A stretch of DNA of 64,000 nt, taken from positions 78,871 through 142,870 of the forward strand of contig UCKM01000012.1 in NCBI GenBank assembly GCA_900473175.1, in the 5' to 3' direction. The notes beneath the pieces were generated by a model. The model had not been told where the DNA came from. It was given only the letters and a program-made list of their open reading frames with translations, and searched no databases. Within the stretch, counting starts at the first letter, position 1. Every line of letters begins with the position of its first letter. This document shows positions 12,415 through 22,031 of this stretch, in pieces. The stretch comes from Hyphomicrobiales bacterium (GTDB lineage: Bacteria; Pseudomonadota; Alphaproteobacteria; Rhizobiales; Rhizobiaceae). The translations under genes and the position numbers were made by a program.

Positions 12415-12775
12415 AACTCAGCTCTCCATACTGCGCATCCGAACGCGGGAATGCGATTCCATTTGGCGTTATTAACCACGATACAATGGCGATCCCGGCG
12501 AAATTTCAACCCGCACACGCAAGAATCCGGCGCGTTTGGTGCTATTTCGTCTGCCGGAACCGTCAAAAAATGACGGAACTGACAATATCGCCACAGTCTA
12601 TTGACTATGTCTCGTCCAAGAATATCGACGACATTAACAATTCAATCATTTCAAGGTGAATAAAGTCTTATTTCCGCGATGGCCCTGGTGCAACGGGGCG
12701 ATCGGTATTCAGCCGTTGCGGAACCGGCAAGGCGTGCGCTAGGCTCGCATACTCTCTAGGTCAAGGAGTGTCGGC
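12415..12775. promoter_or_regulatory. Divergent promoter region, omp19-like / oxidoreductase
   Basis: These 361 gene-free bases lie between divergent genes and should hold both promoters. On the plus strand TTGACT (12601-12606) is followed after 16 bases by TATCGA (12623-12628), a fair sigma-70-type match that would give a 5' leader of about 140 bases. A 6-bp inverted repeat CCGTCA-AAAAA-TGACGG lies at 12560-12576. AAGGAG precedes the oxidoreductase ATG. No ORF of note was found. Confidence 0.4.
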
Positions 12776-13792
12776 ATGTCCCAAAGCAAAAACACCCGCA
12801 TCGTTCTTGCATCGCGTCCGAAAGGCGCCGTGACCGCCGAAAATTTTCGCATCGAACAAGCGACGATTCCTTCGCCCGGGGTGGGCGAGGTTCTGCTCAA
12901 GATCCTTTTCCTGTCGCTCGATCCCTATATGCGCGGTCGCATGGACGATGCGAAATCCTATGCAGCGCCAGTCGAAGTCGGGCATGTGATGGAAGGCGGA
13001 ACCATCGCCGAGGTTATTGCGAGCAACAATCCGGATTATGCCGTCGGTGACATTGTCCTCGCGCATTCGGGATGGCAGAGCCATGCGATCTCAGATGGCA
13101 AGGGCCTGACAAAACTCGATCCGAAAATCGCGCCGGTTTCGACAGCGCTCGGTGTTCTAGGCATGCCCGGACTGACTGCCTATACCGGCCTTCTGACCGT
13201 CGGCCGGCCGCAACCCGGCGAAACGGTCGTCGTCGCGGCAGCCAGCGGTCCGGTCGGTTCGGCTGTAGGACAGATCGCCAGGATCAAAGGCGCCCGCGCT
13301 GTTGGCATTGCAGGGGGCGCGGAGAAATGTGCGTTCATCAGGGATGAGCTTGGTTTCGATGCCGCGGTCGATCATCGCGCTCCCGATTTTCCGGAGCAAT
13401 TGCAACGGGCGTGTCCAGATGGCGTTGACGTCTATTTCGAGAATGTTGGCGGAGCGGTTTGGGATGCGGTCTTTCCGCTGCTCAACACATTTGCGCGGGT
13501 ACCCGTATGCGGCCTGATCTCCCAGTATGATGGTAGCGGACCCTCGGATTCCGACCGGCTGCCGCGGCTCATGCGCAGCATTCTCGTCAAGAGCCTGACG
13601 ATCCGTGGCTTCATCTACCGGGAATTTGCCGATCAACGCCCGGCATTCCTGCTGGCCATGTCGGAATGGTTGCGCACGGGGCAAGTCAAGTACCGGGAAG
13701 ACATAGTCGAGGGGCTTGCGAATGCGCCAGAGGCATTCATGGGTCTGCTCAAGGGACGCAATTTTGGCAAGCTTGTCGTGCGGGTTGCCTGA
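12776..13792 (+). CDS. NADP-dependent medium-chain oxidoreductase
   Basis: Zinc-independent MDR-family reductase of 338 residues, resembling the leukotriene B4 12-hydroxydehydrogenase / CurA group that reduces C=C bonds of enones with NADPH. Visible: N-terminal GroES-like half (LSLDPYMRGRM), the LGVLGMPGLTAYTGL signature, and a Rossmann motif AASGPVGSAVGQ. An AAGGAG Shine-Dalgarno sequence precedes the ATG. It stands alone, 127 bases before dapF. The exact substrate is unknown. Confidence 0.9.
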   Translation: MSQSKNTRIVLASRPKGAVTAENFRIEQATIPSPGVGEVLLKILFLSLDPYMRGRMDDAKSYAAPVEVGHVMEGGTIAEVIASNNPDYAVGDIVLAHSGWQSHAISDGKGLTKLDPKIAPVSTALGVLGMPGLTAYTGLLTVGRPQPGETVVVAAASGPVGSAVGQIARIKGARAVGIAGGAEKCAFIRDELGFDAAVDHRAPDFPEQLQRACPDGVDVYFENVGGAVWDAVFPLLNTFARVPVCGLISQYDGSGPSDSDRLPRLMRSILVKSLTIRGFIYREFADQRPAFLLAMSEWLRTGQVKYREDIVEGLANAPEAFMGLLKGRNFGKLVVRVA

Positions 13793-13919
13793 TTGCAATG
13801 GTAAACCCAACACAGGGCCAGGAGCGGTGCGGCACCATTGATTGTTGCCGGTACTGGCATTTCTCCGCCAATTCCGCCATATAAGCCCTCTACAACCAGG
13901 GCACGGCAACAACAGGCTG

Positions 13920-14822
13920 ATGGCAAGCATGGCAACACGCGCGCAATTCGCGAAGATGAACGGGCTCGGCAACGAAATTATCGTCGCCGATATGCGCGGG
14001 CGTGCGGACCGGGTTACGCCTGAAGCTGCCATTGCACTTGACCGCGAGCCAGCCACCAAGTTCGACCAGATCATGGCCATTCACACGGCCAAAACGCCAG
14101 GCACTGAAGCCTTTATCGAGATCATCAATTCGGATGGCAGCCAGGCGCAGGCCTGCGGCAACGGCATGCGCTGCGTTGTGCAGGCGCTGAGCGCCGAAAC
14201 CGGCAAGCGCGAATTCACCTTCGAGACGATCGCCGGAATTTTGACTGCGCATGAGCACCCGGACGGGCAGATTTCGGTGGATATGGGCGTGCCGCGCTTT
14301 GATTGGCAGGACATTCCGCTAGCCGAGCCGTTCCACGATACCCGCCGGATCGAACTGCAGATCGGGCCTATTGATGCGCCGGTGCTGCATTCGCCATCCG
14401 TCGCCAGCATGGGCAATCCACATGCCATTTTCTGGGTCGACCAGGATGTCTGGACCTACGACCTCGAGCGCTTCGGCCCGTTGCTCGAAAACCACCCGAT
14501 CTTTCCGCAACGCGCCAATATCTCGATCGCGCATGTGACCAGCCGCAATGCCATCACGCTGCGAACCTGGGAACGTGGCGCTGGCCTCACCCGCGCCTGC
14601 GGGTCGGCTGCCTGTGCCGCTGCGGTTTCTGCCGCCCGGACTGGCCGCACCGAACGCACGGTTACCGTCACCGTGCCCGGTGGCCCGCTGCTGATCGAAT
14701 GGCTCGCCAATGACCATGTAATCATGACGGGCCCGGCCGAGTGGGAGTTTTCGGGTAACCTCGATCCCGAGACCGGCGCATGGCAACGTGATGAGGCCAC
14801 GCCGTCGCAGGGAGTCGCCTGA
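13920..14822 (+). CDS. dapF: Diaminopimelate epimerase
   Basis: Interconverts LL- and meso-diaminopimelate for lysine and peptidoglycan synthesis. The two catalytic cysteines are in ACGNGMRC and TRACGSAAC, with the N-terminal KMNGLGNEI motif. The open frame extends 78 bases upstream, but the family begins close to the KMNGLGN motif, so I place the start at 13920 (13929 is an alternative ATG); neither has a strong Shine-Dalgarno. The stop TGA overlaps the ATG of mtaB by one base. Confidence 0.95.
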   Translation: MASMATRAQFAKMNGLGNEIIVADMRGRADRVTPEAAIALDREPATKFDQIMAIHTAKTPGTEAFIEIINSDGSQAQACGNGMRCVVQALSAETGKREFTFETIAGILTAHEHPDGQISVDMGVPRFDWQDIPLAEPFHDTRRIELQIGPIDAPVLHSPSVASMGNPHAIFWVDQDVWTYDLERFGPLLENHPIFPQRANISIAHVTSRNAITLRTWERGAGLTRACGSAACAAAVSAARTGRTERTVTVTVPGGPLLIEWLANDHVIMTGPAEWEFSGNLDPETGAWQRDEATPSQGVA

Positions 14823-16105
14823 TGGCTGTTGATGTTGTCACGTTCGGCTGCCGGCTCAACACATACGAGTCGGAAGTGATGAAGCGCGAAGCCGATGCAG
14901 CGGGACTCGGCGCGCTTGAGAATGGGGCGATCATCTTCAATACCTGCGCCGTCACCAGCGAGGCCGTACGGCAGGCGCGGCAGGCGATCCGCAAGGCGCG
15001 CCGCGACAATCCCGATGCGCGCATCATCGTAACGGGATGTGCTGCCCAGACCGGTGCCGACGAATTCGCCGCCATGGACGAGGTAGATCTCGTTCTTGGC
15101 AACGAGGAAAAGCTTAAATCCAACTCCTATCGCATGTTGCCCGACTTCGGCGTGAACCAGTTCGAAAAGGTGCGCGTCAACGACATTATGGAAGTGCGCG
15201 AGACGGCATCGCATATGGTCGATGCCATCGAGGGCCGTGCCCGTGCCTTCGTCCAGGTGCAGAACGGCTGCGACCATCGCTGCACCTTCTGCATCATCCC
15301 CTACGGCCGCGGCAATTCGCGTTCCGTGCCGATGGGCGGCGTCGTTGAACAGGTCAAGCGTCTGGTCGGCAACGGCTATCATGAAGTGGTTCTCACCGGC
15401 GTCGACATGACCAGCTACGGTCCGGACCTGCCGGGAAACCTGCGCCTCGGCAAGTTGGTCAAAACGGTTCTGAAGGAAGTGTCGGGCCTGCAACGGTTGC
15501 GTCTCTCCTCGATCGATTCGATCGAGGCCGACGAGGACCTGATGGAAGCATTGGCGAATGAAAGCCGCCTCATGCCGCATCTGCATTTGTCGCTGCAATC
15601 CGGTGACAACATGATCCTGAAGCGCATGAAGCGTCGCCATGCCCGCGAGAATTCGATCGAGTTTTGTGCGGAAGTGCGCAAAATTCGCCCCGACATTGTC
15701 TTTGGTGCGGATATCATCGCCGGTTTTCCGACCGAAACCGACGAGATGTTCGAGAACTCGATCCGGATTGTCGAGGAGTGCGGCTTGACCCATCTGCATG
15801 TGTTTCCCTTCAGCCCGCGTGAAGGAACGCCCGCCGCGCGCATGCCGCAACTCAATCGCCAGGTGATCAAGGGGCGCGCCGCCCGGTTGCGGGCCGCCGG
15901 AGACGCAGCATATCGCGCCCATCTGCAGGGTCTCGTCGGCACAACGCAGAAGATTCTCATTGAGCGCGACGGCCTTGGCCGCACCGAGGGCTTCACCCTT
16001 GTCGGCGTTGACGGCGGGTCAGCGGGCCATATCATCGAGCGCACGATTAGCGGGCACGACGGCGACAAGCTGCTGGCCGCTGGTCGCGATCGTCGCGCCG
16101 CATAA
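14822..16105 (+). CDS. mtaB: tRNA t6A37 methylthiotransferase
   Basis: Radical-SAM methylthiotransferase that converts t6A37 to ms2t6A37 in ANN-decoding tRNAs. The 427-residue product has the MTTase N-terminal domain (Cys10 in TFGCRLN, then NTCAVTSEA and TGCAAQ) and the radical-SAM cluster CDHRCTFC near residue 155, followed by IPYGRGNSRS. The GCRLN and IPYGRG forms fit MtaB better than MiaB or RimO. The C-terminus is shorter than in forms with a full TRAM domain. It overlaps dapF by one base, implying coupling. Confidence 0.93.
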   Translation: MAVDVVTFGCRLNTYESEVMKREADAAGLGALENGAIIFNTCAVTSEAVRQARQAIRKARRDNPDARIIVTGCAAQTGADEFAAMDEVDLVLGNEEKLKSNSYRMLPDFGVNQFEKVRVNDIMEVRETASHMVDAIEGRARAFVQVQNGCDHRCTFCIIPYGRGNSRSVPMGGVVEQVKRLVGNGYHEVVLTGVDMTSYGPDLPGNLRLGKLVKTVLKEVSGLQRLRLSSIDSIEADEDLMEALANESRLMPHLHLSLQSGDNMILKRMKRRHARENSIEFCAEVRKIRPDIVFGADIIAGFPTETDEMFENSIRIVEECGLTHLHVFPFSPREGTPAARMPQLNRQVIKGRAARLRAAGDAAYRAHLQGLVGTTQKILIERDGLGRTEGFTLVGVDGGSAGHIIERTISGHDGDKLLAAGRDRRAA

Positions 16106-16122
16106 CAAGCAAAGCAGCATTC

Positions 16123-17679
16123 ATGGCTCTGGGTTTCATCAAGAAGATATTTTCCTTCGGCAAGAAGGAGGTCGAGGAGGTTCCGGCCGAGGAATTCCTG
16201 ATCACGCAAGAGGCACCTCCGACAGTCGAAGAGACATACGAGGATACCGCTGCGCAAGAAGCCTTGCCTGTCCCGGAAGGAGCCGAACCACTTGAGGCGG
16301 AGTGGGTTGACGACCGGGCCTCAGCCGAGGTGGAGGCCGTAGGCGACGAACTGGCGTCGGAACCGGAGATATTGCCGGCAACCGAGCCGGTGGTCGTCGA
16401 GAAGGTTGAAATTGAAGAACGGCTTGAACCTGACGAGGTTGAAGCTGCATCAAGCATCGAGACGGCCGACGGACCTGTCGAAACCGAGGTTGCGGCTTTT
16501 GAAGCGCGCGCAGAGGTTCCAGGCTCGGAAGATGTATCTGCGGCCGTCGCCGATATCGTTGAATCACCCATGGTCGATGCGGTCATCGAGCCAGTGGCCA
16601 TACCAGCGCCGGAAGCGCCCACCGCCGATCTTGCCGACGCTGATGCCTTGCCTGAGGAACCTGTTGTCCCGGCCGCGAACTCTTCAGCCACCAAGGTAAT
16701 CGTCAGCAAGGCGGTAGAGGCAAAGCTACCGGAAGAGCCGGTTGCCGCCCCACCGGAGAAACGGCTCTCCTGGTTCGAGCGTTTGCGCAAGGGCCTGTCG
16801 CGTTCCTCGCAGCAGCTTGGCGATTCCATTGGCGGCATTTTCACCAAGCGCAAGCTTGATGAAGACACGCTGCAGGATCTGGAAGACGTGCTGATACAGG
16901 CCGATCTCGGCATGGAAACGGCCATTCGCATTACCGATGCCCTGAGCGCCACCCGCTATGGCAAGGATATCAGTACGGACGAAGTCCGCACGATCATGGC
17001 GTCGGAAATCGAGAAGGTGCTGGGGCCGGTGGCAAAGCCGCTGGAACTCGACCTGTCGCACAAGCCGCACGTGATCCTGGTCGTCGGCGTCAACGGGACG
17101 GGCAAGACCACGACCATCGGCAAGCTTGCTGCCAAACTCACCGCTGGCGGCCTCAATGTCATGCTCGCCGCCGGCGACACCTTCCGCGCCGCAGCGATCG
17201 AGCAGTTGCACATCTGGGGCAAGCGCACCGGCGCTCCCGTTATCTCGTCCAAGCTCGGCGCCGATGCTGCCGGGCTTGCGTTCGACGCCTGGAAACATGC
17301 GAAGGAAGCCGGCAGTGACGTTCTCATCATCGATACCGCCGGCCGGTTGCAGAACCGGGCGGAACTGATGGAGGAACTTGCCAAGATCGTTCGCGTTCTC
17401 GGCAAGAACGATCCGGAAGCGCCGCATACGGTGCTTCAGACGCTGGATGCCACGACCGGCCAGAATGCCCTTAACCAGGTCGAAATCTTCAAGAATATTG
17501 CCGGCGTCAACGGCCTGGTCATGACCAAACTTGACGGGACCGCGCGTGGTGGCATTCTTGTCGCCATTTCGGCCAAACACAAACTGCCAGTCTATTTCAT
17601 CGGTGTGGGCGAACAGGTCGATGACCTTGAGCCCTTCGCCGCGAGAGATTTTGCCAAAGCCATTGCGGGAGTCGCTTGA
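16123..17679 (+). CDS. ftsY: Signal recognition particle receptor FtsY
   Basis: GTPase receptor that docks SRP-ribosome complexes at the inner membrane. The 518-residue product has a long acidic, Glu/Val/Ala-rich N-terminal A domain (about residues 15-210), then the N domain ([14 protein letters not shown]-like start at about 212) and the G domain with [10 protein letters not shown] (near 322), DTAGRLQN (near 405) and [10 protein letters not shown] (near 468). The N-terminus [15 protein letters not shown] is a plausible membrane-binding amphipathic helix. It follows mtaB by 17 bases and overlaps yciB by one base. Confidence 0.97.
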   Translation: MALGFIKKIFSFGKKEVEEVPAEEFLITQEAPPTVEETYEDTAAQEALPVPEGAEPLEAEWVDDRASAEVEAVGDELASEPEILPATEPVVVEKVEIEERLEPDEVEAASSIETADGPVETEVAAFEARAEVPGSEDVSAAVADIVESPMVDAVIEPVAIPAPEAPTADLADADALPEEPVVPAANSSATKVIVSKAVEAKLPEEPVAAPPEKRLSWFERLRKGLSRSSQQLGDSIGGIFTKRKLDEDTLQDLEDVLIQADLGMETAIRITDALSATRYGKDISTDEVRTIMASEIEKVLGPVAKPLELDLSHKPHVILVVGVNGTGKTTTIGKLAAKLTAGGLNVMLAAGDTFRAAAIEQLHIWGKRTGAPVISSKLGADAAGLAFDAWKHAKEAGSDVLIIDTAGRLQNRAELMEELAKIVRVLGKNDPEAPHTVLQTLDATTGQNALNQVEIFKNIAGVNGLVMTKLDGTARGGILVAISAKHKLPVYFIGVGEQVDDLEPFAARDFAKAIAGVA

Positions 17680-18344
17680 TGGAACAATCGGTATTCGAAC
17701 GCGATCCGTCCGATCCGGCACATAAGGAAGTCAATCCGCTGCTGAAGCTGGCGTTGGAGCTCGGACCTCTCATGGTCTTCTTCTTCGCCAATGCGCGCGG
17801 CGAATGGCTGATCGAGCGCTTTCCGTTTCTGGCCGGGATTGGCGGGCCGATCTTCATCGCCACGGCGCTGTTCATGGTGGCAACCGCCGTGGCGCTTGGC
17901 GCATCGTGGATCCTGCTCCGCAGCCTGCCGATCATGCCGCTTGTCTCGGGGATCGTTGTCTTCGTCTTCGGCGCACTCACCTTGTGGCTACACAACGAAA
18001 CATTCATCAAGATCAAGCCGACAATTATCAATACGCTGTTTGGCGTGATCCTGCTTGGCGGGCTCTACTTCGGAAAATCGCTGCTCGGCTATGTATTCGA
18101 CAGCGCCTTCAAGCTGAATGCGGAAGGCTGGCGCAAGCTCACCCTGCGTTGGGGTGTCTTCTTCCTGTTTCTCGCGGTGCTCAACGAAGTCGTCTGGCGC
18201 AGTTTTTCGACCGATTTCTGGGTGGCGTTCAAGGTCTGGGGCACAATGCCGATCACGCTGCTCTTCACTTTTGCGCAGATGCCGTTGGTGATGAAACATT
18301 CGATCGAGCAGCCAGCACCTGAAAAGGCCGTCAACGACAAGTAG
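17679..18344 (+). CDS. yciB: Septation protein A / inner-membrane protein YciB
   Basis: Inner-membrane protein of the IspZ/YciB family with five or so hydrophobic segments and the family stretches [26 protein letters not shown] and LNEVVWR. Linked to septation and envelope integrity in other bacteria. I use the ATG at 17679 (221 residues), which overlaps the ftsY stop as TGATG, rather than an in-frame TTG one codon earlier. A stem-loop follows the gene. Confidence 0.92.
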   Translation: MEQSVFERDPSDPAHKEVNPLLKLALELGPLMVFFFANARGEWLIERFPFLAGIGGPIFIATALFMVATAVALGASWILLRSLPIMPLVSGIVVFVFGALTLWLHNETFIKIKPTIINTLFGVILLGGLYFGKSLLGYVFDSAFKLNAEGWRKLTLRWGVFFLFLAVLNEVVWRSFSTDFWVAFKVWGTMPITLLFTFAQMPLVMKHSIEQPAPEKAVNDK

Positions 18345-18357
18345 CCTGCCATAATCG

Positions 18358-18383
18358 GGCGGAAAACGGTCATAATTTCCGCC
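18358..18383 (+). terminator. Stem-loop after yciB
   Basis: An 8-bp perfect inverted repeat GGCGGAAA / TTTCCGCC with a 10-base loop lies 14 bases after the yciB stop. The T run is absent on the plus strand, so termination efficiency is uncertain. Confidence 0.45.
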
Positions 18384-18460
18384 TGATCGCGACGAAATCC
18401 CGCCGCGATCCGCGCTCAAGAATTGCTGCAACGGCAATCAGTGTTCGGAAAGCGCTTTCA

Positions 18461-18883
18461 ATGAAAACGGCCCTCATCGTGATGACCCTGATGGGTTGCG
18501 ACTGTGATGCGAAAGTCTGCGAATATATCAAGACCGCGGATGCAGGTTGGACCAGTATCGAGACCTGCCGCGCCGATCTCGAAAGCCAGATCCGCCAGAA
18601 CACCAAGGTCGACTATCCGTTGATCACCGCCACCTGCACGATGAAATCCGCGCCAGGCACAACCGTTGCCAAGTCGTTCACGGTACCCGCCCCCGCCGGG
18701 GATCGTCCAATCGAAACGCTGGCTCTCGGTACGCCGATCGATGCGCCGGTGACTGTGGCGACGAAGACGAGCTTCGGCTATCGGATGATCACCGTTCCCT
18801 TGACGCACGCCTATGACAGCACGGCGACCGCCGCGACCCGGGCAGCTGGCTGGGTACGGCGCTACGCCATGCTCGAGAACTGA
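18461..18883 (+). CDS. Conserved-type hypothetical protein, cysteine-rich N-terminus
   Basis: I do not recognise the family. The 140-residue product has a short hydrophobic start and cysteines at about 13, 15, 20 and 33 (MGCDCDAKVC, ETCRAD) plus one near 60. The MGC form could be read as a lipobox-like end of a very short signal, but it is too short to be convincing. It ends 2 bases before ccmG, which is convergent. Codon use looks like that of the neighbours. Confidence 0.6.
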   Translation: MKTALIVMTLMGCDCDAKVCEYIKTADAGWTSIETCRADLESQIRQNTKVDYPLITATCTMKSAPGTTVAKSFTVPAPAGDRPIETLALGTPIDAPVTVATKTSFGYRMITVPLTHAYDSTATAATRAAGWVRRYAMLEN

Positions 18884-18885
18884 AG

Positions 18886-19485
18886 TCAATTGGCTTGCAG
18901 CGCTGCCTCGACGGCGGGCATCAGATCATTGCGGATCGATTCCGTGGTAAGAGGCCCGACATGCTTGTAGGCGACGATGCCGTCGCGCCCGATCAGGAAG
19001 GTTTCGGGCACGCCATAAACGCCCCATTCGATAGCGGCCCGGCCATTCGTATCTGCTCCAACCGTGGCATAGGGGTTGCCAAGATCGCTGAGAAAGCCTA
19101 GCGCGTTCTCGTTTTTGTCCTTGTAGTTCAGCCCGGCGAGCCGGAAGCGCTTGTCTTGGGCCAGCTGCATGAGCAGCGGATGCTCCACGCGGCAAGGCAC
19201 GCACCAGGAGCCAAACACGTTGAGAAGCGTGATCTGCCCTTTGAAGCCCGCTGGGTCGAGACCGGGAACGGGTTGCCCGTCCCTTTGCAAGCCACTCACC
19301 GCGGGAAGCGTCAGGTTCGGCGCGGGCTTGCCGATGAGGGCCGAGGGAATGACCGATTCATCGCGTCCGGAGGCGAGCTGGAAAGCAAAAATAGCGGCAA
19401 GGACCGCAAAGAGGATCAGCGGCAGAAAGACAAACAGCGAGGTGCGTTTTCTGGGCGCCTGATCCAAGCCGTTCTGTCCGCTCAC
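18886..19485 (-). CDS. ccmG: Cytochrome c biogenesis thioredoxin CcmG/DsbE
   Basis: Membrane-anchored periplasmic thioredoxin that reduces apocytochrome c cysteines before heme attachment. One N-terminal membrane segment (about 17-37), a redox motif WCVPC (Cys95, Cys98) and a cis-proline region GVPETF. The open frame runs far upstream through ccmD and ccmC, but the start is placed at the GTG at 19485 because its GTGA overlaps the ccmD stop, the usual pattern in this operon, giving a normal length of 199 residues. Confidence 0.92.
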   Translation of the reverse strand: MSGQNGLDQAPRKRTSLFVFLPLILFAVLAAIFAFQLASGRDESVIPSALIGKPAPNLTLPAVSGLQRDGQPVPGLDPAGFKGQITLLNVFGSWCVPCRVEHPLLMQLAQDKRFRLAGLNYKDKNENALGFLSDLGNPYATVGADTNGRAAIEWGVYGVPETFLIGRDGIVAYKHVGPLTTESIRNDLMPAVEAALQAN

Positions 19486-19655
19486 GATGCGCCGTCCGTT
19501 TTCGCCTCGGACCGACGCCGGACACCGCGCAATTCGAGCTCCTGGAGTGCCTGGCGCTGCGTGCGCTGATCCACGAATATCCAGCCGATCAGAATGGCAA
19601 GGGCAATGAACGAGACGCCGTAGGCGGCGAGGATGAAGCCAGCGTGATTGCTCAT
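19482..19655 (-). CDS. ccmD: Heme exporter protein CcmD
   Basis: Small single-span membrane protein of 57 residues that helps release holo-CcmE from CcmABCD. It begins MSNHAGFILAAYG, has one transmembrane helix (about 6-28), and a positively charged tail with RTQRQALQELE, all typical of CcmD. Its ATG overlaps the ccmC stop (ATGA), and its TGA overlaps the ccmG GTG. Confidence 0.92.
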   Translation of the reverse strand: MSNHAGFILAAYGVSFIALAILIGWIFVDQRTQRQALQELELRGVRRRSEAKTDGAS

Positions 19656-20419
19656 TGCACGGTTCTCCTTTCCGCGCTGCGGGCCGCAACACGGCGCATG
19701 GCAACAACCCGGCGCCGCCAGATTTCGTTGCGCATGGCCTGCATGTGCAACGTAAAGAACAGGAGTGTGAATCCGATCGCCATGACCAGGAGCGGCCAGA
19801 GCAGGGAAGGATCGATGGTCGACCCGCCCATGCGGAGCACCGACGCCGGTTGGTGCAATGTGTTCCACCAGTCGACGGAAAACTTGATGATCGGAATATT
19901 GATAAAACCGACAAGGGTGAGGATCGCGGTGGCCTTTGCCGACTTTGCCGGATCGTCGATCGCACGGGTGAGCGCGATGATGCCGAGATACATCAGGAAT
20001 AGCACGAAGACAGAGGTGAGCCGCGCGTCCCAGACCCACCAGGTGCCCCACATCGGCTTGCCCCAGAGCGAACCGGTGACAAGTGCGAGGGCCGTGAAAA
20101 CTGCGCCGATCGGCGCCGCCGCCTTGGCCGAAACATCGGCCAGCGGATGTCGCCAGACCAGCGTCCCGAGCGCCGCAAGGGTCATGATCGTGTAGCACAT
20201 CATCGACAGCCAGGCGAAAGGCACGTGAATGAACATGATCTTGACCGTTGCACCCTGCTGGTAATCGTCGGGAGCCTGCATCGACATCCAGAAACCGACC
20301 GCCAGCACAAGCGTCGTCAATCCGCCGAGCCACGGCAGGAACGCAGCGGCAAAGGTCATGAACCGTGTTGGATTGGCCCAGTCGATCCAACGTGCGGTCT
20401 TGGAAACAGTCTCACTCAT
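19652..20419 (-). CDS. ccmC: Heme exporter subunit CcmC
   Basis: Six-helix inner-membrane heme-handling protein that loads heme onto CcmE. The 255-residue product has the tryptophan-rich periplasmic WWD motif GTWWVWDARLTS and flanking conserved histidines (IHVPFAW, LHQPAS). It lies 47 bases downstream of ccmB and overlaps ccmD by 4 bases. Confidence 0.95.
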   Translation of the reverse strand: MSETVSKTARWIDWANPTRFMTFAAAFLPWLGGLTTLVLAVGFWMSMQAPDDYQQGATVKIMFIHVPFAWLSMMCYTIMTLAALGTLVWRHPLADVSAKAAAPIGAVFTALALVTGSLWGKPMWGTWWVWDARLTSVFVLFLMYLGIIALTRAIDDPAKSAKATAILTLVGFINIPIIKFSVDWWNTLHQPASVLRMGGSTIDPSLLWPLLVMAIGFTLLFFTLHMQAMRNEIWRRRVVAMRRVAARSAERRTVQ

Positions 20420-20466
20420 GATCGTCTCTTAGCTTTCCGGTGCCCGTTGCGCAATTCACCTCTCTG

Positions 20467-21132
20467 TCAGTCGGCTGACGATTTCAGCGCCGCTGCCGCT
20501 GCGAGCGGTCCAAGGACTGCAAAGAACAGCGTAATCGCAGCGAGAATAAGGAAGGGTGCCAGAAACGGTGCCGGGTCTTCAACTGCGCCATAGGACGCAG
20601 ACACGCCGAAAATCAGCACCGGCACGGTCAATGGCAGGATGATCACCGAAACAAGAAGCCCGCCCCGCGGCAGCGACACCGCGACAGCGGCACCGACAGC
20701 CCCGATCAACGTAATGGCCGGAGTGCCGACAAGGAGGGTCAGCGTTGTCGCCCCGATCGCTGCCGGCTCCATGTTCATGAACAAGCCTAGCAGCGGCGAT
20801 GCAACGACCAGCGGCAGCACACTGACCGTCCAATGCGCCAGACATTTGATCAGCACCGTCAGCGCCAGCATGTGCCGCTCCGATGCCATGATCAGGAGAT
20901 CGAGAGAACCGTCGTCGCGATCGGCCTGAAACAGGCGGTCGAGACCGAGCAAGGTCGCAAGCAGCGCCCCAATCCACAGCATGGCCGCTCCGATGCGGGC
21001 AAGCAGCTTTAAATCCGGGCCGACACCAAACGGGACAACCGTGATCACCGCCAGAAAGAACAGTATGCCGATCAGCACGCCGCCACCTGCCCGCAACCCC
21101 AAGCGGATATCGCGAATGAACAAGGCTCCCAT
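20467..21132 (-). CDS. ccmB: Heme exporter ABC permease CcmB
   Basis: Membrane subunit of the CcmAB ATPase, which releases holo-CcmE for cytochrome c maturation. The 221-residue product has six hydrophobic segments. The start is the ATG at 21132, which shares a base with the ccmA stop codon (TAATG); the longer open frame upstream lies within ccmA and is not coding for CcmB. QADRDDGSLDLL and LPLVVASP are typical of the family. Confidence 0.94.
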   Translation of the reverse strand: MGALFIRDIRLGLRAGGGVLIGILFFLAVITVVPFGVGPDLKLLARIGAAMLWIGALLATLLGLDRLFQADRDDGSLDLLIMASERHMLALTVLIKCLAHWTVSVLPLVVASPLLGLFMNMEPAAIGATTLTLLVGTPAITLIGAVGAAVAVSLPRGGLLVSVIILPLTVPVLIFGVSASYGAVEDPAPFLAPFLILAAITLFFAVLGPLAAAAALKSSAD

Positions 21133-21740
21133 TACGCAGCGGCCCCCAAAGCGAGTTCTCTCGTATTGCCCAGCCCAAGCGGCAGATGCGTTGCGGCAAC
21201 GATGATACCGCCGCCACGCAGGTGGTCCTGCATCAACGCGGCGAACTGGCGCTCTGACGCCTTGTCCAATCCCGCTGTAGGTTCGTCCAGGAGCCACACC
21301 GGCCGATTGCTGACCAGCAGGCGGGCGATGCTCGCCCTGCGCTTTTGCCCGGTGGAGAGATAGCCAAACGGCAGGTAGCCGATATCGCCGAGACCGACAC
21401 GTTCAAGTGCATCCGCAATGGAAAGCTTGCCCTGTCCGTTGAAAGATCCCCAGAACCGCAGATTTTCCTCGACGCTGAGCACCGGTTTCATCGCATTGAG
21501 GTGACCGAGATAGTGGGATGCGGCGGTGAGGCTTTCAAACCCGCCCGAAATCTGCTCAAGCCGAACCTGCCCGGCAGCCTTTGCCAGCAGTCCCGCGATG
21601 ATTCGCAGGAGCGTCGATTTGCCAGCCCCGTTGGGGCCCGTCACCAGCAGGGCTTCGCCTGATGGAACGGTGAAATCGAGGCCCTCGAACAACAGGTCAC
21701 CGCCTCGCTCCCCGGCCAGATTTTCGGCGATTAACCGCAT
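21132..21740 (-). CDS. ccmA: Heme exporter ATP-binding protein CcmA
   Basis: ABC ATPase of the cytochrome c maturation system. Walker A GPNGAGKST (residues 35-43), ABC signature LSTGQKRR (near 130) and Walker B VWLLDEPTAGLD (near 150). At 202 residues it is of normal length. It is the first gene of ccmABCDG; the divergent acnA start is 291 bases away. Confidence 0.95.
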   Translation of the reverse strand: MRLIAENLAGERGGDLLFEGLDFTVPSGEALLVTGPNGAGKSTLLRIIAGLLAKAAGQVRLEQISGGFESLTAASHYLGHLNAMKPVLSVEENLRFWGSFNGQGKLSIADALERVGLGDIGYLPFGYLSTGQKRRASIARLLVSNRPVWLLDEPTAGLDKASERQFAALMQDHLRGGGIIVAATHLPLGLGNTRELALGAAA

Positions 21741-22031
21741 GAACGACCCGCTCTCCGTACGTCCCCAATTGCCGCGTGATCATTTTCGACGCAGCATGCA
21801 TTTTTGACTAATGTCGGTCTGGCACAGATCGGCGAAAAACTCTATATAGGCCTCAACCATGCCAGCGGTCGGTGTGGAAACAATTTTTGGCCGATCTCGA
21901 ATACGCGGACAAGTTTTGGACCCGTGTCGGGACGGACAGCGGAAATGACTGCACCCGCACCTTAGCGCGTCCTTGAAACGCGGCAAAGGCGTTCGTCCCG
22001 GGTTAGGCCTCAGCATAAGGACGAACGCAGA
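21741..22031. promoter_or_regulatory. Divergent promoter region, ccmA / acnA
   Basis: The interval between ccmA and acnA has no gene. A TATATA near 21842-21847 on the plus strand is a possible -10 for acnA, with no clear -35 at the right distance. Pyrimidine/purine-balanced unstructured sequence otherwise; no operator that I could name. Confidence 0.35.

Noticed and set aside
14456-15922. A long minus-strand open frame (488 codons) across dapF and mtaB
   Set aside because: Its sequence is a low-information antisense shadow of two well-recognised genes.
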